The notes beneath the pieces were generated by a model. It did not search any database. It saw only the letters and a program-made list of their open reading frames with translations, and was not told the origin of the DNA. DNA of 64,000 bases from SXRF01 sp038043465. GTDB taxonomy: Bacteria > Pseudomonadota > Alphaproteobacteria > Rickettsiales > SXRF01. The position numbers were made by a program, and so were the translations under genes. This document shows, in pieces, positions 16,301 to 24,369 of the stretch. The stretch covers positions 1-64,000 of the forward strand of contig JBBTBX010000005.1 of NCBI GenBank assembly GCA_038043465.1, written 5' to 3'. Position 1 is the stretch's first letter. Every line of letters begins with the position of its first letter.

Positions 16301-17115
16301 ACCGTACCAAAGCTTTTTATCAAACTACCACACACCATATACCAGCCATCCACCAGCACAAAAAATATCAGCTTGAACGGCAGAGAAATCATAACCGGCG
16401 GCAACATCATCATACCCATAGCCATAAGAATCGAGGCAATAAGCATATCAATAACCACGAACGGAATAAAAATAAGAAAGCCAATCTCAAACGAGCGTTT
16501 AAGTTCACTAATCATAAACGCCGGAACCAGCACGCGGTATGGCGTATCATCAGGAGTCTCAATCTTCATATCCGGTGACAGACTCACAAATAGCTCCAGA
16601 TCTTTCTGGCGAACATGTTTCAACATAAAACTATGAAACGGCGCGCCTATTCTCTCAAGTGCCTGCTCCTCGGTAATTGATTCCTCAATTAACGGCTTCA
16701 CCCCTTCATTGTAGGATTTTTCAAAGGCCGGAGCCATTATAAATGCCGTCATAAACAACGCCAAAGAAATCAACACCTGATTCGGTGGTGTCTGCTGCAA
16801 ACCCAATGCACTACGCAGGAATGACAGCACTATGACAATACGCATAAAGGAAGTGGTCATCACCAAAATGGAAGGCGCAAGGGTGATAACCGTAAGCAAC
16901 ACTACAATCTGGATTATTTTCGCTGTTCCGCTGCCGCTTTCCTTGCCTAAATCAATATTCACCGATTGCGCGAAAGAATCATTTCCAAAAAGGAAAAAGA
17001 TTAGAAAGCCAATGAACAGAGCAATTGTCACCCCGTTTTTATAACAGGGTCTGGAAATCTTATCTCCGAATCCCGCAACGAGTGCGGGATGACAAAATAG
17101 AGAATTACGTATCAC
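16297..17115 (-). CDS. fliP: Flagellar export gate protein FliP, with a repeat-encoded N-terminus
   Basis: FliP forms the FliPQR core of the flagellar type III export gate in the inner membrane. The hallmark FMRIVIVLSFLRSALGLQQT and the region PPNQVLISLALFMTAF are intact, with the four-helix arrangement and IDMLIASILMAMGMMMLPP near the C-terminus. The GTG at 17115 gives 272 residues and overlaps the end of fliO by 11 nt. Its first ~28 residues (MIRNSLFCHPALVAGFG...) come from a family B palindromic element. A second GTG at 17031, inside the element, would give the usual ~245 residues and still include the cleavable signal-like helix. Confidence 0.93.
   Translation of the reverse strand: MIRNSLFCHPALVAGFGDKISRPCYKNGVTIALFIGFLIFFLFGNDSFAQSVNIDLGKESGSGTAKIIQIVVLLTVITLAPSILVMTTSFMRIVIVLSFLRSALGLQQTPPNQVLISLALFMTAFIMAPAFEKSYNEGVKPLIEESITEEQALERIGAPFHSFMLKHVRQKDLELFVSLSPDMKIETPDDTPYRVLVPAFMISELKRSFEIGFLIFIPFVVIDMLIASILMAMGMMMLPPVMISLPFKLIFFVLVDGWYMVCGSLIKSFGTV
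17027..17093. repeat. Family B palindromic element at the fliO-fliP junction
   Basis: A 67-bp inverted repeat; on the minus strand it runs from GTCATCCCGCACTCG to AACGGGGTGAC with the inner CTTATCTCC/CCAGACCC portion shortened. It supplies the first codons of the long fliP reading frame. Confidence 0.8.
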
Positions 17116-17386
17116 GCTTGATCCCCGCTTCTATAATCGTTGCCTTGCCATCACCAATCAAAACAAGATGTTCAATATCATCGCGCTTGATTAGAAGCAA
17201 CTTAGACTTGTGGTCAATATATTGCATCTCCAATATAGAGATTCTTCCTTTTGTCTGGTGCATGGCAAACAGTTTTGCACCAGAAAGTTTATTTCCATAA
17301 CGCTTGAGGAACACAGCAAGCAGCGCGAGTAACCCCAGCACAACGAAAGATGCGAAGAGAAAGCGGACTGGATCAACAGTATCCAT
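17105..17386 (-). CDS. fliO: Flagellar biosynthesis protein FliO
   Basis: A 93-residue protein with one transmembrane helix near the N-terminus (FLFASFVVLGLLALLAVFL). A small cytoplasmic domain with the FliO pattern follows (GRISILEMQYIDHKSKLLLI ... HLVLIGDG). FliO helps assemble the FliP ring. It lies directly upstream of fliP, the conserved order. It starts 8 bp after the preceding gene of the cluster. Confidence 0.88.
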   Translation of the reverse strand: MDTVDPVRFLFASFVVLGLLALLAVFLKRYGNKLSGAKLFAMHQTKGRISILEMQYIDHKSKLLLIKRDDIEHLVLIGDGKATIIEAGIKRDT

Positions 17387-17394
17387 TGCTATCC

Positions 17395-17733
17395 TTAATT
17401 CCCTTCTTCATCAAGCGAGACAGCTTTTCCATCAGCCGTTTTATAAGCAACATTGGCTTTTTTGTGGCTGGAAAGATAGCGGATTTCATGCGCCAAAGCT
17501 TCACGTTGAGTAGTTAAATCTATACTAAGACTCTGCAATTCTGCGAGTAAATTTTGCAATAAATCCGCATATTTTATCCTATCATCCTGTGACAACCCAA
17601 GAATATGGGAACATAGGCTCTGCACCTGCCTATCAAGCCCCGCCATTTCGACTGCCGAACCATTGGCAATAAGATTTCTGCTATCTTTTACAAATTTTTC
17701 TACGTCTTCAAATAAATCATGTTCTACAATCAT
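17395..17733 (-). CDS. Uncharacterised helical protein in the flagellar cluster
   Basis: A 112-residue, largely helical protein with heptad-like stretches (LDRQVQSLCSHILGLSQDD and LLQNLLAELQSLSIDLTTQ). It has no signal peptide. It overlaps the upstream FlhB-C gene by ATGA and precedes fliO by 8 bp. Size, helical nature and position fit a flagellar export chaperone of the FlgN/FliT kind, but no family signature is clear. Treat as unknown. Confidence 0.6.
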   Translation of the reverse strand: MIVEHDLFEDVEKFVKDSRNLIANGSAVEMAGLDRQVQSLCSHILGLSQDDRIKYADLLQNLLAELQSLSIDLTTQREALAHEIRYLSSHKKANVAYKTADGKAVSLDEEGN

Positions 17734-18038
17734 GTTTGCCCCTTTGCTTTGTCATTTGCTTTATAAACATATGCTAGAATTTCAGCGACTGCTGCATAAG
17801 CTTCTAATGGTATGGGGGTATTAATATCTAATTTCTCAAGCAATGTCACTAAATCTGTATCGCGTCGTATTTCAATATTATTAGACTTGGCAAGCTCTAT
17901 AATTTGTTGGGCAACATATCCTTTTCCCTTGGCAGAAACAACTGGTGCTTCATCTTTTCCCCGTTCATATTTAAGGGCAACAGCAAGTTTGCTTTTATCA
18001 AAAACTACATCATCCTTTTCATCATCATTATCTGCCAT
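17730..18038 (-). CDS. FlhB C-terminal-domain protein (FlhX-like)
   Basis: A 102-residue protein from ATG 18038, which has a GGAAG ribosome-binding site and overlaps csrA by 11 nt. Upstream GTG codons are less likely starts. The core (KLAVALKYERGKDEAPVVSAKG then GYVAQQIIELAKSNNIEI) matches the cytoplasmic domain of FlhB/YscU, without the membrane part. The NPTH autocleavage loop is not present, being replaced near the VALKYE start. Such stand-alone paralogues (FlhX, YlqH) are known and can partly substitute for FlhB's C-terminal domain in substrate switching. Confidence 0.85.
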   Translation of the reverse strand: MADNDDEKDDVVFDKSKLAVALKYERGKDEAPVVSAKGKGYVAQQIIELAKSNNIEIRRDTDLVTLLEKLDINTPIPLEAYAAVAEILAYVYKANDKAKGQT

Positions 18039-18288
18039 CGTCGCTTCCCGCATCACCACCACCTATGTTGATGATAAACTCAATATCATCCAACCCTTGC
18101 CCATCGCCACTTGCTGCCGCGATATTCTGCTCCATAATTTTCTGATGCAGTTCTTTACGTAATATACTGGCTTCTTTTGGAAATAAAAAACCGAGCTTCA
18201 CCGTCTTACCGCGCACTTCAACCACGGTAAGCTCAATATTGTTATTAATTATGATAGATTCGCCGATTCTTCTGGTTAAATAGAGCAT
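18028..18288 (-). CDS. csrA: Carbon storage regulator CsrA
   Basis: An RNA-binding translational regulator, 86 residues from the canonical start MLYLTRRIGESIII. The signature VVEVRGKTVKLGFLFPKE, followed by the dimer helix, is intact. The C-terminal tail is longer than usual and acidic/Gly-rich (FIINIGGGDAGSDDG). It is the first gene of the flagellar cluster and overlaps the FlhB-C gene. This placement, as in many flagellated bacteria, suggests control of flagellar mRNAs. An upstream in-frame extension exists but lacks a ribosome-binding site. Confidence 0.93.
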   Translation of the reverse strand: MLYLTRRIGESIIINNNIELTVVEVRGKTVKLGFLFPKEASILRKELHQKIMEQNIAAASGDGQGLDDIEFIINIGGGDAGSDDGR

Positions 18289-18408
18289 TTTAGAAACTAA
18301 ACTTTCAACTTGTGTGGATTTAAAATAAACCATAGTAATGGCGGAAAATAATGGAAATTGCAAATAATATGGCTAGATATAAATAAAATACATTGTAATC
18401 TCGGCGTT

Positions 18409-19026
18409 ATGACCCAAATAAATTCGACAAAACCTCAGATTATACTAGCAATTGACAGTGCTTGTGGCGCGTGCAGCGTCAGCATCTGGAAAGATGGTGC
18501 TGTTTCAGCATATTGCGAGGAATTAACAACCGCATTACAAGCAAAAAATCTTGTTAATATGGTAGAGGAAGCACTTGCCACCAGCAAAACCGGATATCGT
18601 GAGCTTTCAGCGATTGCCTGCACTATCGGGCCCGGCAGTTTTACCGGCATCAGGATTGGTCTTAGCACCGCCCGCGCCATTGGCTTTGCTGCCAGCGTTC
18701 CAGTTCTGGGCTTCAATTCGCTGGAAGTTATTGCTTATACCATTAGCTTAAATCAGAAAAACAAAGAAATAACCGCTATGCTGAATGCCGGAAAAGGTGA
18801 GGTTATCTACCAGAATTTTACTGTTGGTTTAATTCCAACCAGCGAACCGACACTAAAAAAAGCGAAAGGCGATGAATTATTTATCTCACCGCGTGCTGAT
18901 ATGTTAGCCCAACTGGCTGCCAAACACCCAACAAAAGCTGTTGCACCGCTACCTTTTTATGTACGCCCGCCCGATGCCAAACTTCCTGAAAATAATAAGA
19001 ATATAAACAATGCCGCCACACAATAG
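18409..19026 (+). CDS. tsaB: tRNA threonylcarbamoyladenosine biosynthesis protein TsaB
   Basis: TsaB is an inactive ASKHA-fold partner of TsaD in making t6A37 of tRNAs. The 205-residue protein begins MTQINSTKPQIILAIDSAC and shows the family motifs ACGACSVSIW and TIGPGSFTGIRIGLSTARAI. ATG 18409 is favoured over an upstream in-frame ATG because it starts just before the conserved strand. It overlaps zapE by 17 nt. The C-terminus is short, as in other compact TsaB proteins. Confidence 0.93.
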   Translation: MTQINSTKPQIILAIDSACGACSVSIWKDGAVSAYCEELTTALQAKNLVNMVEEALATSKTGYRELSAIACTIGPGSFTGIRIGLSTARAIGFAASVPVLGFNSLEVIAYTISLNQKNKEITAMLNAGKGEVIYQNFTVGLIPTSEPTLKKAKGDELFISPRADMLAQLAAKHPTKAVAPLPFYVRPPDAKLPENNKNINNAATQ

Positions 19027-20167
19027 ACCAAATTTAAACAAAAGCTATGGTCAGCTTGTCAAACAAGGGCGCATCAAAAACGATACTGCTCAACAACATC
19101 TTCTTGTCATGCTCCAAGAAACATTGGACAAAATAACCAAACCCGCGAAGAAATCGCTTTTTTCTAAAAACAAACCAGCCGTAAGTGAGCATAGCCTGTA
19201 TATTTATGGCAATGTCGGGCGCGGCAAATCCATGCTTATGGATTTATTTTTTGAATCCGTTCCAGCAACAACCAACAAAAGAAGAGTGCATTTTCATGCT
19301 TTCATGCAGGAAGTGCATGCACGTATCCATAAGTTACGACAAACCGGAAAAGGCGATCCGGTAGCGGTTCTCGCCAGTGAAATAGCGCAGGAATCACAGC
19401 TCCTCTGCTTTGATGAATTGCAGGCAACCGATGTGGCTGATGCCACGCTTCTATACCGGCTTTTTGAGGGATTATTTTCTCATGGAATATGTATTGTAAG
19501 CACCTCAAACCGCCCGCCGGAAGCGTTATATACCGGTGGCGTACAGGCAGAACGCTTTGAAAAATTTATTGGACTGATTAAAGAAAACATGAAGATAGCC
19601 GCCCTTTCCAGCCCCGATGACTATCGTTATCAACAAGGAAGGAATACTACGGAATTCTATTATTATCCGCTTGGTGCAGAAGCCGATAAATTCATCGTAA
19701 AAACATTGGAAAACTTTGGCGAAAATGGCAAAGCAAGCAAGGAAAAAATTACTGTGCAGGGCAGACAGATTGCATTTAATAGTTATAATGGTTCAATCGG
19801 GCTTTTTACTTTCAAGGAACTCTGCGAAACCGCGCTTGGTGCTGCTGATTATCTGGCACTTGCCGGAAAACTTGAAACTTTTATTATCACCGGAATACCA
19901 GAATTATCACCCGAACAGCGCAACGAAGCCAAACGCTTCTCAACGCTTATTGACACGCTTTATGAACATAAAACCAAGCTTATCTGCACTGCCGAAGTGC
20001 CAGCCGAAGAGATTTACCGGAGTGGTGACGGCGGTTTTGAGTTCAAACGCACAGTTTCACGGCTTGTGGAGATGCAATCAACAGGATATAATGATGGAAA
20101 AGAAAAATCCCCTCTCCCTCTGGGAGAGGCTACTACTAAATCCCCTCTCCCTCTGGGAGAGGGCTAG
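19010..20167 (+). CDS. zapE: Cell division ATPase ZapE (AFG1 family), with repeat-encoded C-terminus
   Basis: AFG1-like AAA ATPase; ZapE acts at the division ring in E. coli. The P-loop is GNVGRGKSMLMDLFF near residue 67, with the family's HFHAFMQEVH, LCFDELQATDVADA (Walker B) and STSNRPPEALY motifs. The C-terminal domain with FKRTVSRLVEMQS is complete. The last ~20 residues repeat KSPLPLGE twice and end in a stop, and both lie in a family C repeat. That repeat evidently replaced or extended the native tail. It overlaps tsaB, so the two form a unit. Confidence 0.93.
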   Translation: MPPHNRPNLNKSYGQLVKQGRIKNDTAQQHLLVMLQETLDKITKPAKKSLFSKNKPAVSEHSLYIYGNVGRGKSMLMDLFFESVPATTNKRRVHFHAFMQEVHARIHKLRQTGKGDPVAVLASEIAQESQLLCFDELQATDVADATLLYRLFEGLFSHGICIVSTSNRPPEALYTGGVQAERFEKFIGLIKENMKIAALSSPDDYRYQQGRNTTEFYYYPLGAEADKFIVKTLENFGENGKASKEKITVQGRQIAFNSYNGSIGLFTFKELCETALGAADYLALAGKLETFIITGIPELSPEQRNEAKRFSTLIDTLYEHKTKLICTAEVPAEEIYRSGDGGFEFKRTVSRLVEMQSTGYNDGKEKSPLPLGEATTKSPLPLGEG

Positions 20168-20257
20168 GGTGAGGGCACTACAAAGAACCGTGCCAACAAA
20201 ATAGGCATTGAGTCGCTGATATACCCTCACCCCGCCCCTCTCCCAGAGGGAGAGGGA
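20108..20257. repeat. Family C repeat cluster (long inverted repeat)
   Basis: Two direct copies of TCCCCTCTCCCTCTGGGAGAG (20108-20127 and 20140-20160), then GGGCTAGGGTGAGGG. From 20224 to 20257 the complementary CCCTCACCCCGCCCC and TCCCAGAGGGAGAGGG follow. The outer parts can form a long hairpin around a ~45-bp loop. It spans the zapE 3' end and the zapE-ispH gap, and may act as a transcription end or mRNA stabiliser. Confidence 0.85.
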
Positions 20258-20275
20258 GAAGAAAGAAAAGAATAT

Positions 20276-21229
20276 ATGAACAAACTTAAAATAATTCTGG
20301 CTGAACCACGCGGATTTTGCGCCGGTGTTGACCGCGCCATTGAAATAGTCGAACGCGCCTTGAATTTATACGGTGCTCCGGTTTATGTCCGCCATGAAAT
20401 AGTACATAACCGCTGGGTGGTGGATGATTTGCGTAAAAAAGGCGTGATATTTGTGCAGGAAGTTGATGAAATTCCCGATGGTGCGATAACCATTTTTTCC
20501 GCGCATGGTATTTCAGAAAAAGTTGAGAATTCAGCCAAGCTCCGCGACCTGCCTATAATTGATGCCACCTGCCCTCTGGTTACCAAAGTTCATAAAGAAG
20601 CACAGCGTTATGAAGGCGACGACAAACAGATTATACTCATCGGACATGAAGGACATCCGGAGGTAGAAGGAACGAGCGGGCGCGTGCTAAATGGTGTATT
20701 GCTGGTGCAAAATGTTGGCGATGTCGCCAAGCTGAATGTAAAGAACCCTGATAAACTTGCTTATGTCACCCAGACCACTCTCAGCGTAGATGACACCAAG
20801 GATATAATATCCGCCCTTAAGCAACGTTTTCCTAACATTACCGGGCCGGAACTGCGCGATATATGCTATGCCACACAAAATAGGCAAAATGCCGTGCGTG
20901 ATCTGGCTAAACAGGTTGATATTCTTCTGGTTATCGGCTCGGCGAATAGTTCAAATTCCAACCGCCTGAGGGATCTTGCTGCTGAAATCTGCACTAAGGC
21001 ATATCTGATAGACGATGCTAAAGATCTTAATCCTGGGTGGTTTGATAATATAACTTCCGTGGGCATAACCGCCGGTGCATCCGCTCCGGAACATCTTGTA
21101 CAGAATGTAGTGAAAGCTGTTTCCACCCTGCGCCAGACAGTTATCGAAACCCTGTCGGGAATCAGCGAAAATACCCGCTTCAAGCTCCCGCCGGAAGTAA
21201 CCGGCGAGAAGCTACTGCGAAATGGATAA
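20276..21229 (+). CDS. ispH: 4-hydroxy-3-methylbut-2-enyl diphosphate reductase
   Basis: The last enzyme of the MEP isoprenoid pathway, producing IPP and DMAPP. It is a 4Fe-4S protein; the three cluster cysteines are in EPRGFCAGVDRA (C15), DATCPLVTKVH and RDICYATQNRQ. The 317-residue length is normal, and GHEGHPEVEGTSGR and the SSNSNRLRDLA motif are intact. The start follows directly after the family C hairpin. It converges with the pilin-propeller gene, only 2 bp between stops. Confidence 0.96.
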   Translation: MNKLKIILAEPRGFCAGVDRAIEIVERALNLYGAPVYVRHEIVHNRWVVDDLRKKGVIFVQEVDEIPDGAITIFSAHGISEKVENSAKLRDLPIIDATCPLVTKVHKEAQRYEGDDKQIILIGHEGHPEVEGTSGRVLNGVLLVQNVGDVAKLNVKNPDKLAYVTQTTLSVDDTKDIISALKQRFPNITGPELRDICYATQNRQNAVRDLAKQVDILLVIGSANSSNSNRLRDLAAEICTKAYLIDDAKDLNPGWFDNITSVGITAGASAPEHLVQNVVKAVSTLRQTVIETLSGISENTRFKLPPEVTGEKLLRNG

Positions 21230-21231
21230 AT

Positions 21232-23058
21232 CTACCTCTTGAAAGCAACGGAAACGCCACTTCCTCCAGTGACTTTGCTGTCAAATGGAGTAGTTGGAGA
21301 AACCCCAATAGGGAATGGGTACGACATATATTGAAAACTGCTGGCTGCGGTTTTCTGGAATAAAATCGCCGGATTAGTAGTATTTGCCGTCACCATCACC
21401 AGATAATTTGAATCCTTGCTGAAAGCGAAACCAATTCCTGTTGATGATGCCGGAACTCCGGTCGGTGCAGTTAACGCGGTAAATGTATCATTCTCATCAA
21501 TTTTATAAATAATTACATATGGCGTTTCAACTCTGCCAACCGCAAAATACCGCCCATCCGGTGAAAAAGTAACGCCAGTAAGACCTGTGGATGCTGCCGG
21601 TGATATAGTGGTAAGTGCCACAAAAGTACCATTTCCTAGCACCCTCCACAGGTAAATATTAGCACTTGATGTTGCCGCCAGATATTTTCCGTCCGGTGAA
21701 AAAGCCACAGAATTTTTTGTTGTAGCACCAGCGTGAGTTGGTGGAGTACCGCTAAATAAGGAAAAAGAGTCTCCATTGCGTTTATAAAGAGGAACGGTTG
21801 TTCCCGATGCAGTAGGCAAAACCGCCAGATATTTTGCATCAGGAGAGAAAGAAATAAGCGTATTGGAGCTTAAGAAATCTCCTGCAGAAATCTTTAAAAA
21901 ACTATCAATACCTTGCTTCCAGAATTTTATATTAACCGTATCGGCAATAGCCAGATAACCATTATCCGAAAGTGCCATTGCGCCTGAAGAATTATAAGGA
22001 CAGGTAGTAGTAAATGCGTTAGCCTGATCCACCAACGTTCCATCATTAGCCACCTTATACAGGTTGCAGCCAAGAGCAGAATAGGTAACCAGGTGCTTAT
22101 TACCCACCGTAAAAGCTGCAGCTATTGGTTTTTGTGTCGGCAAAGGACTCAAATTAGTCTGTTTTACGAAGCTGCCACACTGGTTTTTATAAGTATAAAC
22201 TGTTCCATTAGTTGCTTCACTATAAGCAACCGCCAGATCAGGACCACGGTATCCGTCATCATTTAATGAATCTTCTGGCGTATTAATCTGCCATAATTCC
22301 TTAAACCTAACCACATCATCAAAATAATTTGCAAGAGTAGTAAAATTTAAATTCTGGCTTCTTTGGATATAATTACCATCGTAAGTAGAATTTACTGCAG
22401 CACTGGTACAATGGCAGTTAACCTGCTCGTCACTATTGGTACTTACGGCATTATACCTGCTACCCGCCGGCGTATAACCACCATGCCCATTTTTTCCGGA
22501 ACTGATGAGAGCGTATACGGCACTGTCCGAACGGATGCCACCGGCAACATCTTTTACGGTAATTCCATTATCAGCGTAACATGTTCCGCTCTTGGGCAAT
22601 ATTCTGGAATTAACGCCAGGCTGAGCAAAGGCAGGGGTAAGTGCATATGCTATTCTTTTTCCCCAACCGTCATAAACATAATCTTTAGGCAATCCAAGAG
22701 TTACAACCGGAACAGCACCTTCAACCGCTTTATAAAGATTAGTCGCTGATGTAAAATTAGCAGATATCGCACCTCCGGAACAAGTAGCTGAGCTTGTCGC
22801 TTCTATGCCGTAATTGGCATTAGTTTCAGCCAATGTTAAGTCGGCAGGACAAGGCATCCTGCCATTTTTTTTCCAGAATGCGAATAATGCATCTTCAATC
22901 GCGTCAAAACGGTTTTCCGTGGCTGATTGCTTAGCCATGTCAATAGCATTTTTGGATGAAGATACCCCAATAGCGGTTATCAGACCAATAATAATCAGAA
23001 CAACAGCAAGCTCAACAAGCGTAAAACCTCGTTTTGCGGTAATATTTATGGAATTCAT
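21232..23058 (-). CDS. Prepilin-like protein fused to a WD40-type beta-propeller
   Basis: A 608-residue protein. Residues 1-34 are a type IV prepilin leader and helix: TAKRG|FTLVELAVVLIIIG, with the cleavage Gly at 11 and conserved Glu at +5. The next ~230 residues look like a large pseudopilin head (KKNGRMPCPADLTLAET; two cysteine-rich loops). From about residue 280 on, repeated blades of the type ISFSPDAKYLAVL, VAFSPDGKYLAATSS and VTFSPDGRYFAVGR appear, five to seven in number. These are WD40/YVTN-like propeller blades. Pilin heads fused to propellers are unusual; surface display or ligand binding is plausible. Confidence 0.85.
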   Translation of the reverse strand: MNSINITAKRGFTLVELAVVLIIIGLITAIGVSSSKNAIDMAKQSATENRFDAIEDALFAFWKKNGRMPCPADLTLAETNANYGIEATSSATCSGGAISANFTSATNLYKAVEGAVPVVTLGLPKDYVYDGWGKRIAYALTPAFAQPGVNSRILPKSGTCYADNGITVKDVAGGIRSDSAVYALISSGKNGHGGYTPAGSRYNAVSTNSDEQVNCHCTSAAVNSTYDGNYIQRSQNLNFTTLANYFDDVVRFKELWQINTPEDSLNDDGYRGPDLAVAYSEATNGTVYTYKNQCGSFVKQTNLSPLPTQKPIAAAFTVGNKHLVTYSALGCNLYKVANDGTLVDQANAFTTTCPYNSSGAMALSDNGYLAIADTVNIKFWKQGIDSFLKISAGDFLSSNTLISFSPDAKYLAVLPTASGTTVPLYKRNGDSFSLFSGTPPTHAGATTKNSVAFSPDGKYLAATSSANIYLWRVLGNGTFVALTTISPAASTGLTGVTFSPDGRYFAVGRVETPYVIIYKIDENDTFTALTAPTGVPASSTGIGFAFSKDSNYLVMVTANTTNPAILFQKTAASSFQYMSYPFPIGVSPTTPFDSKVTGGSGVSVAFKR

Positions 23059-23116
23059 TTTTGTACAATGTGTTAGGCAAAATTAAAAATGCTATAATAA
23101 TTTTCGCAGGAACACG

Positions 23117-24010
23117 TTAAGAATCGATTAAGATGCCATAATTTCTGATAGGAAAAATAGATTGTTTCATCCGCTTGTTTGCCGTTTGTAAATCCTTAGA
23201 AAACCTAGGTTTACTATACATATCAAGCGAGGCATCACCATATACCTGCCCATCCGGCTGCGCCTTCGTTGCCAGCCCATAATGCATGGCAGCAAGTATA
23301 ACATACATCACCTGTAAAACGTCAGCATCCGCCCCCGCCACGCGGTGTTCAATACGCTTATTATCATAAGCGGAATCAGGAAGGCGCAAAGCAGTAGTGC
23401 GGTTATTAGCTCCCCAGCTGATAGTAAGTGGCGCATTACTTCCGGAAACAAACCTTTTATATGATTCTTCTTTTGGCGCAAATATCGACATAGTATCAGG
23501 CATCCATAGAAGCAAACCGCCCAGAGAGTGTTTTAGCGTGTCACTAATTTTTTCATCCTGTTTTATAAACTGGTTATTTTTATTTGAATCTTCCAGATGT
23601 ATATGGATATGTAAGCCACTTCCACAATCATCAGCGACAGGCTTTGCCTCGAAGCTGGCATTAAAAAAATATTTATTTGCTATGTTTCTTATAATATCCT
23701 TGAGTAAATTCGTATCGCGTACAATTTTTTCCGGCATATCTGGAGCAAGAGACACTTCATGCTGCTCATGACCGCGCTCTTTTTCTATCCTAAAAATTTC
23801 TATACCGGCTTTGGCGCAGGAAGATTTAACCTCCCGCCAGAATTTTTCTAAATCTTGTTCATGCGAACCAAATAGATAAAACTCAATCTCACTCGCTACA
23901 ACAACCCGCAGCCCAAAATCTGAAAAAAACATAGCGACAAGACCAGACATGCCTCCGCATTTCTGGGAAAAGAAAACCCGCGAGTTAGCAAAAACAGGAC
24001 GTATAGACAT
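23117..24010 (-). CDS. Short glutamine synthetase-like protein (catalytic domain only)
   Basis: A 297-residue protein with the catalytic core of glutamine synthetase and GlnA/PuuA relatives. The metal and substrate motifs seen are ASEIEFYLF, HEQHEVSLAPD, DCGSGLHIHIHL, ISWGANNRTTALRLP and KRIEHRVAGADAD. Normal enzymes have 430-470 residues; the N-terminal beta-grasp domain and part of the C-terminus are missing. The start lies within a segment (MSIRPVFANSR) that corresponds to the start of the catalytic domain. It follows trxA by 14 bp. It may be a gamma-glutamyl ligase with another substrate, or a reduced glutamine synthetase. Genuine GlnA would be expected elsewhere. Confidence 0.8.
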   Translation of the reverse strand: MSIRPVFANSRVFFSQKCGGMSGLVAMFFSDFGLRVVVASEIEFYLFGSHEQDLEKFWREVKSSCAKAGIEIFRIEKERGHEQHEVSLAPDMPEKIVRDTNLLKDIIRNIANKYFFNASFEAKPVADDCGSGLHIHIHLEDSNKNNQFIKQDEKISDTLKHSLGGLLLWMPDTMSIFAPKEESYKRFVSGSNAPLTISWGANNRTTALRLPDSAYDNKRIEHRVAGADADVLQVMYVILAAMHYGLATKAQPDGQVYGDASLDMYSKPRFSKDLQTANKRMKQSIFPIRNYGILIDS

Positions 24011-24024
24011 TCAGCCGATACTTG

Positions 24025-24345
24025 CTAGGCAACTACAGAATCAATCCATTCCAGCAACTTACTTTTTGGAAGAGACCCAACTTTAGTTGAAACTGCCTTA
24101 CCATCCTTGAAAATAATCAGGGTTGGGATACCGCGCACACCGAACTGCTGTGGTGTTGCCGGATTTTTATCAATATTCACTTTAACAACAGTGATCTTAC
24201 CATCGCGCTCTTTGGCAATTTCATCAAGAATCGGCGCAATCTGACGGCAAGGCCCACACCATTCCGCCCAGAAATCAACCAGAAAAGCTCCGTTACCTTT
24301 AATTATCTTCGCATCAAATTCACTATCATCAATGTGTAAAGTCAT
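24025..24345 (-). CDS. trxA: Thioredoxin
   Basis: A 106-residue thioredoxin with the active site WAEWCGPCRQ (C30 and C33), the cis-proline region RGIPTLIIFKDG and the buried Asp in FLVDFWA. It reduces protein disulfides in the cytoplasm. It lies 24 bp after addA, the common alphaproteobacterial order addA-trxA, and 14 bp before the glutamine synthetase-like gene. Confidence 0.96.
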   Translation of the reverse strand: MTLHIDDSEFDAKIIKGNGAFLVDFWAEWCGPCRQIAPILDEIAKERDGKITVVKVNIDKNPATPQQFGVRGIPTLIIFKDGKAVSTKVGSLPKSKLLEWIDSVVA

Positions 24346-24369
24346 ATAATTCCTTTCAGTTAGTATAAA

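Noticed and set aside
20108..20257. Possible CRISPR-like array of CCCTCTCCC repeats
   Set aside because: The spacing is irregular, copies are inverted and there are no spacers or cas genes; it fits a dispersed palindromic repeat.
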